DNA from: Clarkia xantiana subsp. parviflora
Taxonomy: Eukaryota > Streptophyta > Magnoliopsida > Myrtales > Onagraceae
Assembly (NCBI GenBank): GCA_036873135.1
Contig: JAPTYO010000002.1
Coordinates: 41,593,452-41,657,451, forward strand
Reading direction: 5' to 3'
DNA: 64,000 nucleotides
The first letter of the stretch is position 1. Every line of letters begins with the position of its first letter. Shown piece after piece: positions 1 to 10,001 of the stretch. The position numbers were made by a program, and so were the translations under genes. The notes beneath the pieces are model-generated. The model did not search any database. It was not told the origin of the DNA and saw only the letters and a program-made list of their open reading frames with translations.

Positions 1-474
1 GATTAGGAGATCATCAACATAGATGAGGATGAACAGCTTGTCATTACCTTGTATCTTGCTAAACAAGGAATGATCTGAGGCACATTGCTTGTAACCAGTC
101 TTCAATAATGTTTGGGTGAGCTTGATGTTCCATTGCCTTGATGCTTGTTTGAGCCCATATAAAGACTTGTTGAGCTTGCATACTCTCTTGGGGAATGCTT
201 CAATGGAGCTAGATGGGTCAAATCCTTGAGGAATGTCCATATATACTTCCTCAGATAGATCACCTTGGAGGAATGCATTGTTTACATCCATGTGATACAA
301 TCCCCATGATTTGGCAGCTGCCAATGCCAAGACAATCATCACAGTGTCCATCTTGACTACAGGTGAGAATGTCTCATTGAAATCAGTACCTTCCACCTGA
401 TTGAATCCTTTGGCAACCAATCTTGGCTTGTATCTTTCAATAGATCCATCAGAGTTGTACTTGATTTTGAAGAC
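1..474 (-). pseudogene. copia reverse transcriptase, N-terminal part
   Basis: The minus-strand frame continues from the integrase ORF after a single TAG stop at 472-474, which looks like a CAG glutamine codon changed by C to T. The translation shows the usual copia RT blocks, ending with the catalytic YVDDLLI stretch encoded at about 1-40. The window then ends, so the RT C-terminus and RNase H are not visible. This would be the polymerase that copies element RNA into cDNA. One internal stop and the lost end make it a fragment here. Confidence 0.85.
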
Positions 475-1893
475 CTATTTGCAACCAATTGAAGATTTTC
501 CTTGAGGTAGGTCTACTATCTTCCATGTGTTGTTGTCTTGGAGAGCTTGTATCTCCTCTTTCATAGCCATAATCCAGTTTGGATCTTTGATGGCTTGCTT
601 GTAAGTGCTTGGTTCTTTAATCTTGTCAATGGTAGTCAAGAAACATTTGAATTGGGGGCCTAGAGTATCATAAGATATATATCTTTCCATTCCAAAAGTG
701 GCATTGGAACTAGGCTTGTTTTGAAGAGCAGCAAGCCTTGCACTCCTCCTTATTTGTGGAGAGTTTCTTTGGGAAAGTCTGAGGCTCCTTCTTATGGAAG
801 GAGGTTGTGGGACTTCCTCTACCACTTCCTCTGTTGGTTGGGGAGGTTGAGGAGAAGAACTTTGTTGAGGGGATCCATTTTGTTGTGGTGATGCACTTCC
901 TGCTCCTTGTATTGGAACTACTTCTTCTTCTATTGATTGGGGAGGTTGTGAAGAAGCATTAGGCTCAATAATGGGAGCATGACTTGGAGTAAGTTCATCA
1001 AGGAGCATTGGCAACTCTGGTGAAGAGTCAAGCATAGGTGGCTTGGGTGCCAAGCAAGAAGGTATTAAGGCTTTTAGGGCCTCTTTGGACATGGCAAATG
1101 GAAAGATATCTTCATGGAAGAGTACATCTCTTGAAACATGAAAGACTGAATCAGAAATGTTCATTACAAGGTATCCTTTTTGTGAAGTGGAGTACCCCAT
1201 AAGTATGCATGGTTCAGCTCTTGGACCAAACTTGTCATGGTTGTTTAGCTTTGTTGTGAAGCAAAGACAACCAATAACTCTTAAATGGTGAAGAGAAGGC
1301 ACCTTCCCATATAACACTTCCATAGGTGACTTGAACTTCAAGATAGAGGATGGTAGCTTATTGAGTATGTAACAAGCATTTAGAATGCAATATCCCCAAT
1401 GTCTCAAAGGCATTGATGCTTGAAACCTAATTGCTCTAGCAATGTTTAGGATGTCTCTATGCTTGCGTTCCACTCTTCGATTTTGTTGTGGTGTGTGCAC
1501 ACAACTAGTTTGGTGATGGATTCCAAATTGGAGAAGCAACTCCTTGCATATTGAGTTAGTGAACTCAGTGCCATTGTCACTCCTCAAGGTCTTAACCATA
1601 GTGCCAAACTGATTCTTCACCATGAGTAGGTAGTTCTTGATGTGCAAGAAAGTGTCACTCTTGAACTTCATTAAGTACACCCAAGTTGCTCTTGAACAAT
1701 CATCTACTATTGTCAAGAAGTATTGATTGCCCTTTAAGGTTGGCACTTTGTAAGGACCCCATAAGTCCATGTGGATAAGATCAAAAGGCTTAGAAGCAAT
1801 AGAGTCACTTATTGGAAATGAAAATCTAGATTGCTTGGCAAGAGGGCAAATTGTGCATTGTTTGATACAACCATAAGATTTATTCAAATTCAA
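475..1893 (-). CDS. copia integrase region (zinc-binding segment, catalytic core, linker to RT)
   Basis: This open stretch of about 470 codons carries the integrase that inserts element cDNA. The C-terminal half of the HHCC zinc segment (CxxC in CIKQCTIC) lies at about 1835-1860. The catalytic core follows, with first Asp in HMDLWGP, second Asp in RSDNGTEF and Glu in VERKHRD. A proline- and glutamine-rich low-complexity linker lies at about 775-1060, then the start of RT. The first apparent codon is a TTG after an upstream TAA at 1900-1902. It is not a real start: the frame is continuous with the protease part upstream, and the TAA is a mutation inside the polyprotein. The catalytic residues are all present. 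Confidence 0.88.
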   Translation of the reverse strand: MNLNKSYGCIKQCTICPLAKQSRFSFPISDSIASKPFDLIHMDLWGPYKVPTLKGNQYFLTIVDDCSRATWVYLMKFKSDTFLHIKNYLLMVKNQFGTMVKTLRSDNGTEFTNSICKELLLQFGIHHQTSCVHTPQQNRRVERKHRDILNIARAIRFQASMPLRHWGYCILNACYILNKLPSSILKFKSPMEVLYGKVPSLHHLRVIGCLCFTTKLNNHDKFGPRAEPCILMGYSTSQKGYLVMNISDSVFHVSRDVLFHEDIFPFAMSKEALKALIPSCLAPKPPMLDSSPELPMLLDELTPSHAPIIEPNASSQPPQSIEEEVVPIQGAGSASPQQNGSPQQSSSPQPPQPTEEVVEEVPQPPSIRRSLRLSQRNSPQIRRSARLAALQNKPSSNATFGMERYISYDTLGPQFKCFLTTIDKIKEPSTYKQAIKDPNWIMAMKEEIQALQDNNTWKIVDLPQGKSSIGCK

Positions 1894-1899
1894 AACATC

Positions 1900-3075
1900 T
1901 TAATGGTTGAGGTAAGTCTCAGAGACATGGCCCAAACGCCTATGCCATCTCAACACCTCTTCCTTATTCCCCAAGCAAGTGGCTGCAATCTTCCTTGAGC
2001 TTGAAGGCACCACATCCTTCAAGGTGTATAGGCCTCTATTCCATTCCCCAATCACCATGGACTTGCCACTCTGGCCCTGGAGTAACACATGATCAGGAGT
2101 AAAGATCACCTTACAATTCAATTGGCTAGGAAGCCTAGATACTGAGATCAAATTGAATTTGAAATCAGGGACCAATAAGATGTTGGTCAGAGTGAATCCA
2201 CTTGAGAAAGAGCAAGAACCAATATGAGTTACTTTGCATTTGTGACCATTTGGTAAATGAACATATTGATGATCAGAGTCACACTTCTTCAAATCAAATA
2301 AACACTCAATTTGATGTGTGATGTGATTAGTTGCACCTGAGTCAACTATCCAAACCATAGGGTCACTAGATATACCTGCCATATTGACATGAGTTTGTTC
2401 AACATCTTCAAAGCTCAAAGGTGAATGCTCAAAGTAATCATCATGAGCAGCTACATGTTGGATCCTCTTGTTGGCTGTGCCATGAAAAATTCTCTTGTCC
2501 TTGGCTGCTACATGCTCAATGGCACTTGAGCTTCCACAATCTTCAACAATGTTGGCTGAGTTCCAATTCCTCTTAGGAGCATTTGGGTTGTACATTGGAT
2601 GACCTTGTGGATATCCATGCTTGCTATAACATTGATCCTCTATGTGGCCTCTCTTGCCACAATAGGTGCAAATAGAAGGGGGAGGTCTCTCATTGGTACC
2701 ATTTGGAATGCCTCTGCCGCTGCCATTGCCATTGCCATTGCCTCTTCCATAGCTTCTTCCTCTTCCATAGCCTCTTCCATTACCTCTTCCACCATAAGAT
2801 GGATTGTTTCTTGTGTATAAGGCAGTTGCCTCACCCACATCTCCAATAGAACCAGAAATAGTCCTTTGACTTTCTTCTTGTACTAAAACAGAGAAGGCAA
2901 TGCTAAGAGATGGAAATGGTTGCCTCATGAGCAAGCTACTCCTAATGTGTCCATAAGACTCATTAAGTCCTAAGAGAAAAGCCATCAACTTTTGCTTCTC
3001 CTTGTGTTCATTGACAATAGCAATGTCTCCAGCACATTGAAGATTCAAGTCATCAATCAACTGAAGCAAGAGCAT
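1900..3075 (-). CDS. copia gag C-terminus, nucleocapsid zinc knuckle, protease and start of integrase
   Basis: This is the middle of the gag-pol polyprotein. In order it has the end of the capsid-like gag domain, a Gly/Arg/Asn-rich segment, and a CCHC zinc knuckle (CTYCGKRGHIEDQC, about 2629-2670) that binds element RNA. The aspartic protease site WIVDSGATNH follows at about 2330-2360, then the GAG-pre-integrase segment with its conserved histidines (WHRRLGH). The ORF starts artificially after a frameshift near 3060-3075 and stops at a TAA (1900-1902), after which the same frame continues into integrase. The family normally makes one uninterrupted polyprotein, so both breaks are decay. Confidence 0.87.
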   Translation of the reverse strand: MLLLQLIDDLNLQCAGDIAIVNEHKEKQKLMAFLLGLNESYGHIRSSLLMRQPFPSLSIAFSVLVQEESQRTISGSIGDVGEATALYTRNNPSYGGRGNGRGYGRGRSYGRGNGNGNGSGRGIPNGTNERPPPSICTYCGKRGHIEDQCYSKHGYPQGHPMYNPNAPKRNWNSANIVEDCGSSSAIEHVAAKDKRIFHGTANKRIQHVAAHDDYFEHSPLSFEDVEQTHVNMAGISSDPMVWIVDSGATNHITHQIECLFDLKKCDSDHQYVHLPNGHKCKVTHIGSCSFSSGFTLTNILLVPDFKFNLISVSRLPSQLNCKVIFTPDHVLLQGQSGKSMVIGEWNRGLYTLKDVVPSSSRKIAATCLGNKEEVLRWHRRLGHVSETYLNH

Positions 3076-3518
3076 CCCAAAGTTGTTTCATCTTTGCAAA
3101 GTATTCAGTGATGGATAGAACTCCTTGAGATGTTTGGTAGATCTCCCTGGTCAGTTGGAAGATTTGAGTACCATCCACCTTGTCAAACATTTCCTTAAGG
3201 TCATCCCAAATGGAAGAAGCAGTAGGATTATAGATCAAACTAGTGACCAAGTCCTTGGCTACACAATTCCTCAACCAAGCTTTGACTATTTCATTGGCCC
3301 TATCCCATTTCACCCTGTCTGCCACACCATCACTTGTTCTTGTGAATGTGCCATCAATGAAGCCCAATTTATTCTTCATTAAATAAGCCTTCCTTGATTG
3401 AGGTACTCCAAACATGATAGTTGGAGGTACCCTGCAGCTGAAAAGGTATGAGCATATGGCCAGTGGTGTCAGATGGGTGTATGTAGAGAGGATCATCCAC
3501 ATTGGATTCATGAGCCAT
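3053..3518 (-). pseudogene. copia gag N-terminus
   Basis: The likely gag start is the ATG at 3516-3518, the first one with a gag-like N-terminus (MAHESNVDDPLY). A frameshift near 3390-3410 moves the reading frame. The second frame reads through the UBN2/retrotrans_gag-like domain (for example IWDDLKEMF, about 3185-3215) until another frameshift near 3060. Gag would form the virus-like particle. Two frameshifts within about 450 bp show that it is dead. Confidence 0.8.
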
Positions 3519-4268
3519 TTTTGCAAGTCAGCCAAGTAAAATGAGCTTGTTTAAAGAGATATTAACTTGATTCCAAGAGATAACTAGAAGAAATGGTAAA
3601 GAAACCCCACGGAAATAGCTGATGATATGGATAAGACTGGCACACCAAATCTGTTAAGAATAGGACAAATCCAGCTAGTAGATAGTACAATCCGTACCAC
3701 TACGCATCAAAATGAGCAAAACCAATGATTGACAATCATCAAAAACTTGATAACAATCAGTTCTCCATTAATGGAAGCACGAAATTCTTCAATAGAATCA
3801 AAGAATATGTTGAAGAATACCCAAGAACTCACAATGGTCACTCAGCCGAGTAAGGATGAAGTAATCCACCAAACGGGTAATATCCAAGTGTTATAATCAA
3901 TGACACTAGTTCAAATAATCTCAGAGTCCATCAATGATACTAGAGGAATGACACACACTTCAGGGAATACCAAAATCAAGCACGCAAATAGCTCAATCTG
4001 AGCTAGAACAAGTAGAACAAGGCAAATCAAGTGCTATGGCCTATGAGCAATACTAGCACTGTCCTCAGTTCCTTGTGTGCGTGGATGAGCATGAAATGAG
4101 ACTTACTAAGAGTTCATTGTTGAATGTAAAGTGAGAATTCAAGCTGAGTTGATGAATCCTGAAGCGTAATGAGATAAATCCACACAAGACTAGGCTGGCA
4201 GATTGAAGCAAATGGGGAAAACTTCAAGTTCCTTGGTCCATTGCATACGCCGCTATGGATGTCCTTGT
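3519..4268 (-). other. copia untranslated leader
   Basis: About 750 bp lie between the primer-binding site and the gag start. I see no convincing ORF here. The stretch is a long 5' leader of the copia RNA. Confidence 0.6.
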
Positions 4269-4280
4269 GCTCTGATACCA
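4269..4280 (-). promoter_or_regulatory. copia primer-binding site
   Basis: The minus strand reads TGGTATCAGAGC, the standard copia site complementary to the 3' end of initiator methionine tRNA. It lies two bases from the LTR edge, which fixes the LTR boundary. Confidence 0.92.
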
Positions 4281-4282
4281 TA

Positions 4283-4501
4283 TGAATGAGAATGCTTCAT
4301 TGATCAACTAGGTATTACAAATCAAGTGTTACAATATATATACTAGGCAAAACTAGGATCACCAACTAAGGCTATACAATAAACTATGAACCAGGTGCAT
4401 ACATAGTCTAGTGTGCATACATAGTCTAGTGTGTATGCATTGTGTAGTTAGGTGCATGCATAGAGTGTGGAATACACTTCTATAATTAGGGTCTCTCTTC
4501 A
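4283..4501 (-). repeat. 5' LTR of the copia element
   Basis: The 219-bp LTR starts TGAATGAGA and ends TCTCTTCA on the plus strand, which are imperfect inverted ends of the TG...CA type. A direct duplication of GTGCATACATAGTCTA lies near 4396-4432, and a TATATATAC promoter-like stretch lies at about 4333-4342. No second copy is in the window to confirm the ends. Confidence 0.75.
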
Positions 4502-4975
4502 TTCCCGGGCGATTTCCCTAACGGAAAGCCCCTTCTCGCCTCTCCTCTTTCTTGGATGGTCAAGAAGCAGAACCTTCTTCAACTTTGGTCAGGACGATCT
4601 GCCACTTGGCTTCCATAGGCGATCTTTTGTGTGACCTCTCCAAGTCGATACCTCTTCCATAGAGGCCACCTCTTCCTTATGGGAGGCTTCTCGAGTCGGT
4701 TCCATTTTATCAGGAACAGTTCCCGCCTGGGTCTAGTTCCAGAAGACTATAAAGGCCGCCATTATCTCTTGAGAGACAGTCGGAGGGACTGTTCTTGCTT
4801 CCTCGAGATTGGATAGTGACTTGGCATAACTGAGATTCTCTTCACCACCAGTGTCGTTAGCATGAGGCGCAGGTGGGTCTTCTCTGGGTGTTGGACTTGA
4901 GGCGGTGGGATTTACTTAAGTGTTACCCATCTCCTCTATAACGGGGCTTGGCATCTTATTCTTCTCAGAGGCCAT
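4502..4975 (-). pseudogene. gypsy gag N-terminal fragment
   Basis: An ATG at 4973-4975, 20 bases after the PBS, opens a gag-like frame (MASEKNKMPSPVIEEM). A TAA comes after 19 codons, then the frame continues in polar, Glu/Pro/Ser-rich sequence, with further stops, to the copia junction. The position just after PBS and the composition fit the start of Tat gag, but there is no diagnostic motif. It is cut off by the copia insertion. Confidence 0.55.
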
Positions 4976-4995
4976 GACCTTTTGATCAGTTTCAC

Positions 4996-5010
4996 ACAGA
5001 CGGCGCCAAA
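4996..5010 (-). promoter_or_regulatory. gypsy primer-binding site
   Basis: The minus strand reads TTGGCGCCGTCTGTG, one base inside the LTR. The same motif stands next to the LTRs at 22809 and 52528. Its first eight bases (TGGCGCCG) fit the acceptor end of plant Asp-tRNA, but the rest does not, so the primer tRNA is unresolved. Confidence 0.75.
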
Positions 5011-5011
5011 T

Positions 5012-5726
5012 GTTGGGATCAAAATGACGTGGCCTTGAACTTCGGGTAACGGACTTCGGGATATCGCCGCAAGCTAGCTCTCTTAGGTATCTTTCTTGAC
5101 ATCTTGGGTACTTAGTTTCCTTTTGAGGCTTTGTGTGAGGCGAGGACCTGAAAAGGGGTGGGGATGGCCCCTGATTCCACTCCGAAGCTTAATTCAATAA
5201 TGGATTTGGAGAGAATAATATGTTAAGCAAAACTTAACCTATAAACTTAGAATGTACCCCTATTTATAGGGAGATATTACCGACTTTATATGGCGGCTAC
5301 CCTCTGGGGAGGGTTTTTTTCCAGAGTCGGCTTAAGCAGAGCAGGTCGCCACCTCATCTTTCCTTAGCTGAGAAGGTTTCTTCCTTTCGCGGCGGAAGCA
5401 GGTCGCAACCTATGTTCTTTTTGGGTCGCCACCTATGCTCTTAAGACGGCTGAAGCAGGTCGCCACCTGTCTCTTTCCTTAAGAGGAAGGGTTTCTAATG
5501 AGACTTCGACTGTCGACTCGACTTACTCTTTAATATGGAAGGGCTTTAGGCAGCCCAGTCGCCTTTATCTTGTTAATCGTACTCTGGAAGTCGTCTTCGA
5601 ATGTGATCGTCGACCTTTTACCTTTGTTTTATTATTTTGAACAAGTTGGTCGACGACTTATCGATCTCGCCTTTTAAACGTGCTCGACTTTATTATTGTC
5701 ATGTCGTGTTTAATCGTAAACCAACA
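5012..5726 (-). repeat. 5' LTR of the gypsy fragment
   Basis: The 715-bp LTR begins TGTTGG and ends CCAACA, a perfect 6-bp inverted end. A minus-strand TATAAATAGGGG promoter box lies at about 5258-5272. Repeated CAGGTCGCCACCT motifs lie between about 5340 and 5470. The left edge is fixed by the PBS. The right edge is inferred from the inverted end. Confidence 0.7.
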
Positions 5727-6246
5727 AATATGATAAGCCTTCTTGAATCTAATGCGACTGATTTGTTATGTAAGAAGAAACTTCTTAATCCGTATGCCAA
5801 CACAATAACTAGTCAATCACAAAGTACGACAGCTCTACAAAGTAGAGTCTCCCAATTGGAAAGGGAACTTGTGAAGAAGACTGCTGAATGGAAAAGCATG
5901 AAGTCAATGATGCAGCTGCAATTCAAAACTTTAGTCAATGATGCAGCTGCAATCCTTGAAGCCTACACGCCGATGACACATCTACTCAGGTCCTCCAGAC
6001 AGCCATACGCACGTACTAAATCGGCCAGAAGATTTAATACTATTTTTATGTAAATACAACTTCATGACCGATAATTCGTCGGTAAGGAATAATTTATGAG
6101 CAATTTTTTCGGTCAGCAAGTTTAATACATAATAACGACTTGTGTATTAATTAGATGCCATTTTCGTCAGAGTTTGGTATTAATGCCATCTAATACATAT
6201 ATACTACCGAGTTCAATTGTATTAAATCACATATTTTTTTGTAGTG
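5727..6246 (+). mobile_element. CACTA (En/Spm) transposon, 3' end
   Basis: The block ends with TTTTTTTGTAGTG at 6246, the inverted form of the CACTACAAAAAAA terminus of plant CACTA elements. Inside the last 215 bp the motif TTAATAC / GTATTAA recurs six times in both orientations (about 6034, 6121, 6144, 6178, 6190, 6219), as expected for sub-terminal transposase-binding repeats. The left part is cut by the gypsy insertion. The 3-bp target repeat cannot be checked. Confidence 0.65.
5730..6053 (+). pseudogene. CACTA-associated protein, C-terminal coiled-coil fragment
   Basis: An open frame with LLNPYANTITSQSQSTT followed by a heptad-like segment (LQSRVSQLERELVKKT) ends at a stop about 190 bp before the CACTA terminus. 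Such Ser/Gln-rich plus coiled-coil C-termini are usual in plant En/Spm-type second proteins. The frame opens upstream at 5637, but the first 30 codons belong to the gypsy LTR. The assignment rests mainly on position, so it is tentative. Confidence 0.4.
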
Positions 6247-7493
6247 TAACATATTAATTTATTTTTTCCAATATTAAAATATTAATTGAAAAACGAATTT
6301 AGTACAAAAACATGCAACTGTTAATAATATTATTATAGCATAAATATCAATATAAATAAAATAGTTATACACAAATGAATGACTAGTGTTATATATACAC
6401 TTTAACAGCCAGAATTCTCATATCCATATATTATCATTCGGTCACATCAGCTCAAACCCCATTTTGTAAACAATTCCCCCATTTTACCCCAATTGGTCTC
6501 TCTTTTATATTGGCAGAATCTAGGGAATTAAATCACCCATGACCAAGTGGCGTCCAACCTTCTGGGAAATCACCCGAAGGAATAAATGACGGTTCAGGGC
6601 TAAAATGAAGTTGCGTATAGTTTAAGTTAATCGTTCAGCTGTTAGTTTAAGTACTACATATAGTCATATATGTAAAAATTTATTTTGTAAAATTCTTTCT
6701 TATAAAATCTTATACATTGTCTCGTAATTTAATAACTAAGAAATCGAGTAGTCAACTTCATTTTAGTCAAACACATAAATGATTATATACACTGTCTATG
6801 TTAAATTGTGCATAAATAATCTTTCATCAAATTCAAATAGCTAAACTTTGGAAACTGTGATTGGCCTTGTATTCTACAACTCGATGATAACTAACTGAAC
6901 AGTAACTTATGTAACTTGAATCCACGTATATACTACTTTCAAAGTAATCGATCAGTAATAATATATATTTTAGCAGCATATATTGAGGAAAGGTGGCAAC
7001 CACCAGTTGGTGGATCGGATGCCACTTGAGAATTAGAGTCAGAGGGATTTATTCTTAAGAAATTAAAGAATATCAGACTTTATACTTTCAAGAGATTGAC
7101 TTCCAAAAAGCATCACTACACTCTGAGTATCGTATATCTTTGGATATGGTGCGTGTTTCCTTTGAAAGTGACATTTCTATTTATTGGAGCTACTTATAGT
7201 AGAGGTATAAATGAGTCCAGTATATATTAGGCTGCTCGAAGCTCACTCGACCGAGCTTGGCTCAAATATTAAGGTTATAAATAAAATTATAAGTCCGAAT
7301 TCGACTCGAAGTTTGCTCAACCTAGTTATTTCATGCCCGACTCAATATATATGGAAAAGCTCTATAAGGCTCGAACAAGGTTGAACCGAGTATATATAAA
7401 CTTGAGCTCTGTTCGATTAAACAAACAACTAGACTCTAAATTTTTCGAATCAAATTCGAGTACTAACTGAACGATTTTCACTTGCACCAAGTC
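6247..7493. other. AT-rich spacer
   Basis: No coding sequence is recognisable. At about 7225-7440 it holds a dispersed-repeat-like stretch rich in CTCGA/GCTCG words (GCTCGAAGCTCACTCGACCGAGC), a common plant intergenic repeat type. Nothing else can be supported. Confidence 0.5.
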
Positions 7494-8454
7494 CAGTGGC
7501 AGAGCCAGCGTATAGACAATGGGGTACATTATGTACCAAATTTTTTTTTAGGAAAATTTAACATATTTTCAAGAAAATTATATAGAACATACAACATATT
7601 TGAAAAAGATCGTTTTTGGTACTAACATATTTTAAAATGTACATGTTTCAAAACGATGATAATTTGTACTTACTTCATTTATCTATCCACAATTTTCGTT
7701 ATATACATTTCAAAATTACAAAATTAATTAAGTAGTTTTCAAATTATCATAACTAAACTCTAATTACTTATACAAATGTTATAGTTGAGTCAAATCAGAC
7801 CGGTGTTGTCTGTAGATCAGTTGAGTCTCAATCGAGTTTGAACACTATTGTAACACTAGTATAAATTATTAAGTCTTGATTTTGATATTTATAAAAGTAT
7901 TTGTTAATTTTTTAAATACAAAATGTATTTGACGATAATTTTGGATGGAAGATTGAAAGAAGTATCAATTATCATTATTTTAAAACATTTGTACATTTTA
8001 AAACATATTGATAATAAAAACCATATTTTCAAATATATTGTATGATTTACATACATTTCCCAATTGGACCGCCGGTAGGATACTAATTAGAGTAAATACA
8101 ATTTATAAGCTTTTTCCATGAATATATTTAATGACAGTTACAAATAACAATAGAGTCTTACATAATAATAATGCGATATAAGTGTCTTACACAAAATAAT
8201 GGGGTCTTAAACTAAAATAATGAGAATTCGAGACATTTTTCTTCAGGAATAGACATAGGTTTAGGAATAAACAATGTGGTTTTACAAAATAACAATGGGA
8301 TTTTAGTTTCTTACCCAAAATAATGGGGATCTTTATCTAAAATAACTGGGATCATTGTATATTTTTCTTCAGGAATAAACATAGAGTCCCAATAAAAATA
8401 CTAGATAATGGGGTGACGTTCGTCATCCCATTATTGTTATTACATCCGTCACTG
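7494..8454. mobile_element. hAT-like non-autonomous element
   Basis: The left end CAGTGGCAGAG and the inverted right end CAGTGACGGAT are imperfect terminal inverted repeats of the CAGTGGCGGA type. The left flank is ACCAAGTC. The right flank reads ACCGGATAAGTC, which is the same 8 bases with GGAT inserted, and 8-bp duplications are typical of hAT. The right half (about 8130-8440) contains internal repeats of AATAATGGGGTCTT. No transposase is present. Confidence 0.5.
7573..8063. mobile_element. Decayed Mutator-like MITE inside the hAT-like element
   Basis: The left arm (CATACAACATATTTGAAAAAG, about 7591-7611) and right arm (ending TTTACATACATTTCCC at about 8060) are diverged copies of the arms of the well-preserved MITE at 15176-15686. 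They are in inverted orientation to each other. I could not find a target duplication, so exact ends are uncertain. Confidence 0.5.
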
Positions 8455-8639
8455 ACCGGATAAGTCGGTATAGAGTAATTAAATGTTGAGCATGAATATA
8501 TTTTCATTACCAGAATCGGACCGAGAATTATCGATGGTCATGTTTTGGATAATGGCAAAAAGTTCATAAGGAATGAGCATCAAATGATAGGGACCATTGA
8601 TATCGGCTCACCACTTAGTAATCCTAGCTAGCTAGATAT

Positions 8640-9500
8640 ACACTATAAATATGAGGAGACTGTGGGTAAAGTTTGTGCAAATAAAGAAAGTGATAAATGG
8701 AAGGGGCCGGGTTTGAAGAGATATGGTAAGTTTGAGTCAGGAATGACTTGCCGAGGTCCTAGGCAAATTTTCTATTGAGTCTGCGGCAGGTTATTCTTGA
8801 CTCTAGCTTGCTCTATTTCTTTTGTCATTTTCACCACACAAATATGTTGATCAATTATTAGTTACTATGAACTTTCACTAGGTTTATACTATGAATCTGA
8901 GATGTAAGTTTGTGCCCTTCATACTTCTCTCCGATAATTTATACAACAAGTGTCACGTGAGCCATCAGAAAATTAGTATAGATGGGTGAAGATAGATAGA
9001 AAAAAATTATATTTTAAACGTTGGAGAGAGAAAAATTAGTCTTAAAGAAAATATATAAGAAAGATGTATTTATAGGTTTAGGGATCATGGTTAATGTTTT
9101 AATCCTGGCTCTTAGTATAACATTGGTTAACTTATATTTAGTTATTATCTTATTGCTTGGTCAGTGATATGTTTGTTGTCTTACTGCTCTATCGGTGACA
9201 TGTCTCGCTGTTTAGACAATGATCTGTCTAGCTGCTTGGACTGTGACCTTGCCGTCCAGGAAGAGGTGGTACGTTTGATACGTCGTCTATGTTGCTTGGG
9301 GATTAACTTGTTGAAGAAGGATACTTTGTGATATCGATCCTTACGTACTTTCCTGTTACTTACTTTCCCAAACTCCATGTTTCTTTCTTGAAATGGTGTC
9401 GTCGGGATGAACTGCAGTCAGGGAATGGGGTCAGAGCATCGAAATTATTTGCGGACCAGCTCCTCTGGATACCTCGACCAACAGACACCAACACTACAGG
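8640..9500 (-). repeat. Possible LTR and leader fragment of an unidentified retroelement
   Basis: On the minus strand a TGTTGGTGTCTGTTGG start (about 9494), a CTATAAATACATC promoter-like box (about 9066-9078), and a C/T-rich start-like segment after it look like an LTR with its leader. Short gag-like reading (MTKEIEQARVKN, about 8787-8823) follows. No primer-binding site could be proved and no second copy is present. This is a weak call. Confidence 0.25.
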
Positions 9501-9539
9501 GATTCCAGGTTTTAGTTGCGGCTCAAACTTGTTGGACAC

Positions 9540-10001
9540 CTTATAAATACATTTTAGATGCAACAATTCTACAATAAAGGACATCTTCGTGTAAGTCGTA
9601 CAACCAGGATATAAACTCTGTTCACAATCTTCTAACATCCTATAAAACTTTTTTGCATCAACATTGGGATCCTCATCATTATCCCAACCCAAAACACCAA
9701 ACCCATCATTTACCATATTCTCCATCTCCTCAACATTTCTAATAGTCTCTTGAGTAGACGTCACGTGTTTATATTCCTCACCATGATCAACCCATATAGT
9801 ATAACTAAGGATTATTCCATCTCGCTCTAGGTGTAACTTGACGTTGATTCTATTCATTAACCGACACCAATTAAAATTTATGCAAAGGCAATAAATTCTC
9901 CCTTCCCAAGATTAATGTTTAAATGCAAAGTTAAGAAATTGATTTACACCTTCCTTATACTCCAAGCTCTGTCGCGGTTTGTTCATCCATGTCTTATCCA
10001 T
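9540..10001 (-). pseudogene. CACTA transposase (TNP2-type), N-terminal domain
   Basis: The ATG at 9999-10001 begins MDKTWMNKPRQSLEYK, the conserved start of the transposase-associated domain of plant CACTA TNP2-like transposases. A TAA stop after 29 codons interrupts it. The same frame then continues through a cysteine-containing stretch (YCLCINFNWC), the conserved IWVDHGEE segment and the block PGCTTYTKMSFIVELLHLKCIY. Similarity stops at about 9540, and the frame then runs into unrelated sequence to 9360. The full-length family exceeds 700 residues and cuts element ends for transposition. Only about 150 residues remain, so it is inactive. Confidence 0.8.

Larger units (their letters stand above)
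1..4501 (-). mobile_element. Ty1/copia LTR retrotransposon, cut by the window start
   Basis: Read on the minus strand the order is 5' LTR (4283-4501), initiator-Met primer-binding site (4269-4280), untranslated leader, gag, protease, integrase and the first part of reverse transcriptase. RNase H and the 3' LTR lie outside the window. The order PR-IN-RT defines copia. The LTR is very short (219 bp), as in Ale/Retrofit-type copia elements, but the lineage is an inference. At least two frameshifts and two in-frame stops make it non-autonomous. Its right border meets gag sequence of a gypsy fragment, so it inserted into that element. Confidence 0.9.
4502..5726 (-). mobile_element. Ty3/gypsy (Tat-type) fragment: gag N-terminus, PBS and 5' LTR
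   Basis: On the minus strand a 5' LTR (5012-5726), a TTGGCGCCGTCTGTG primer-binding site (4996-5010) and a decayed gag N-terminus are in order. Everything further downstream is lost at the copia junction (4501/4502). The PBS type and LTR start (TGTTGG) match the larger Tat-type elements at 39700 and 52528. The fragment itself sits inside a CACTA remnant. Confidence 0.75.

Noticed and set aside
2599..2846. Ala/Ile/Ser-rich plus-strand frame and Glu/Met-rich minus-strand frame
   Set aside because: Shadows of the Gly/Arg/Asn-rich part of copia gag.
9360..9540. C-terminal extension of the CACTA transposase frame
   Set aside because: After about 9540 the sequence no longer resembles the family and looks like the start of another repeat; the open frame there is fortuitous.
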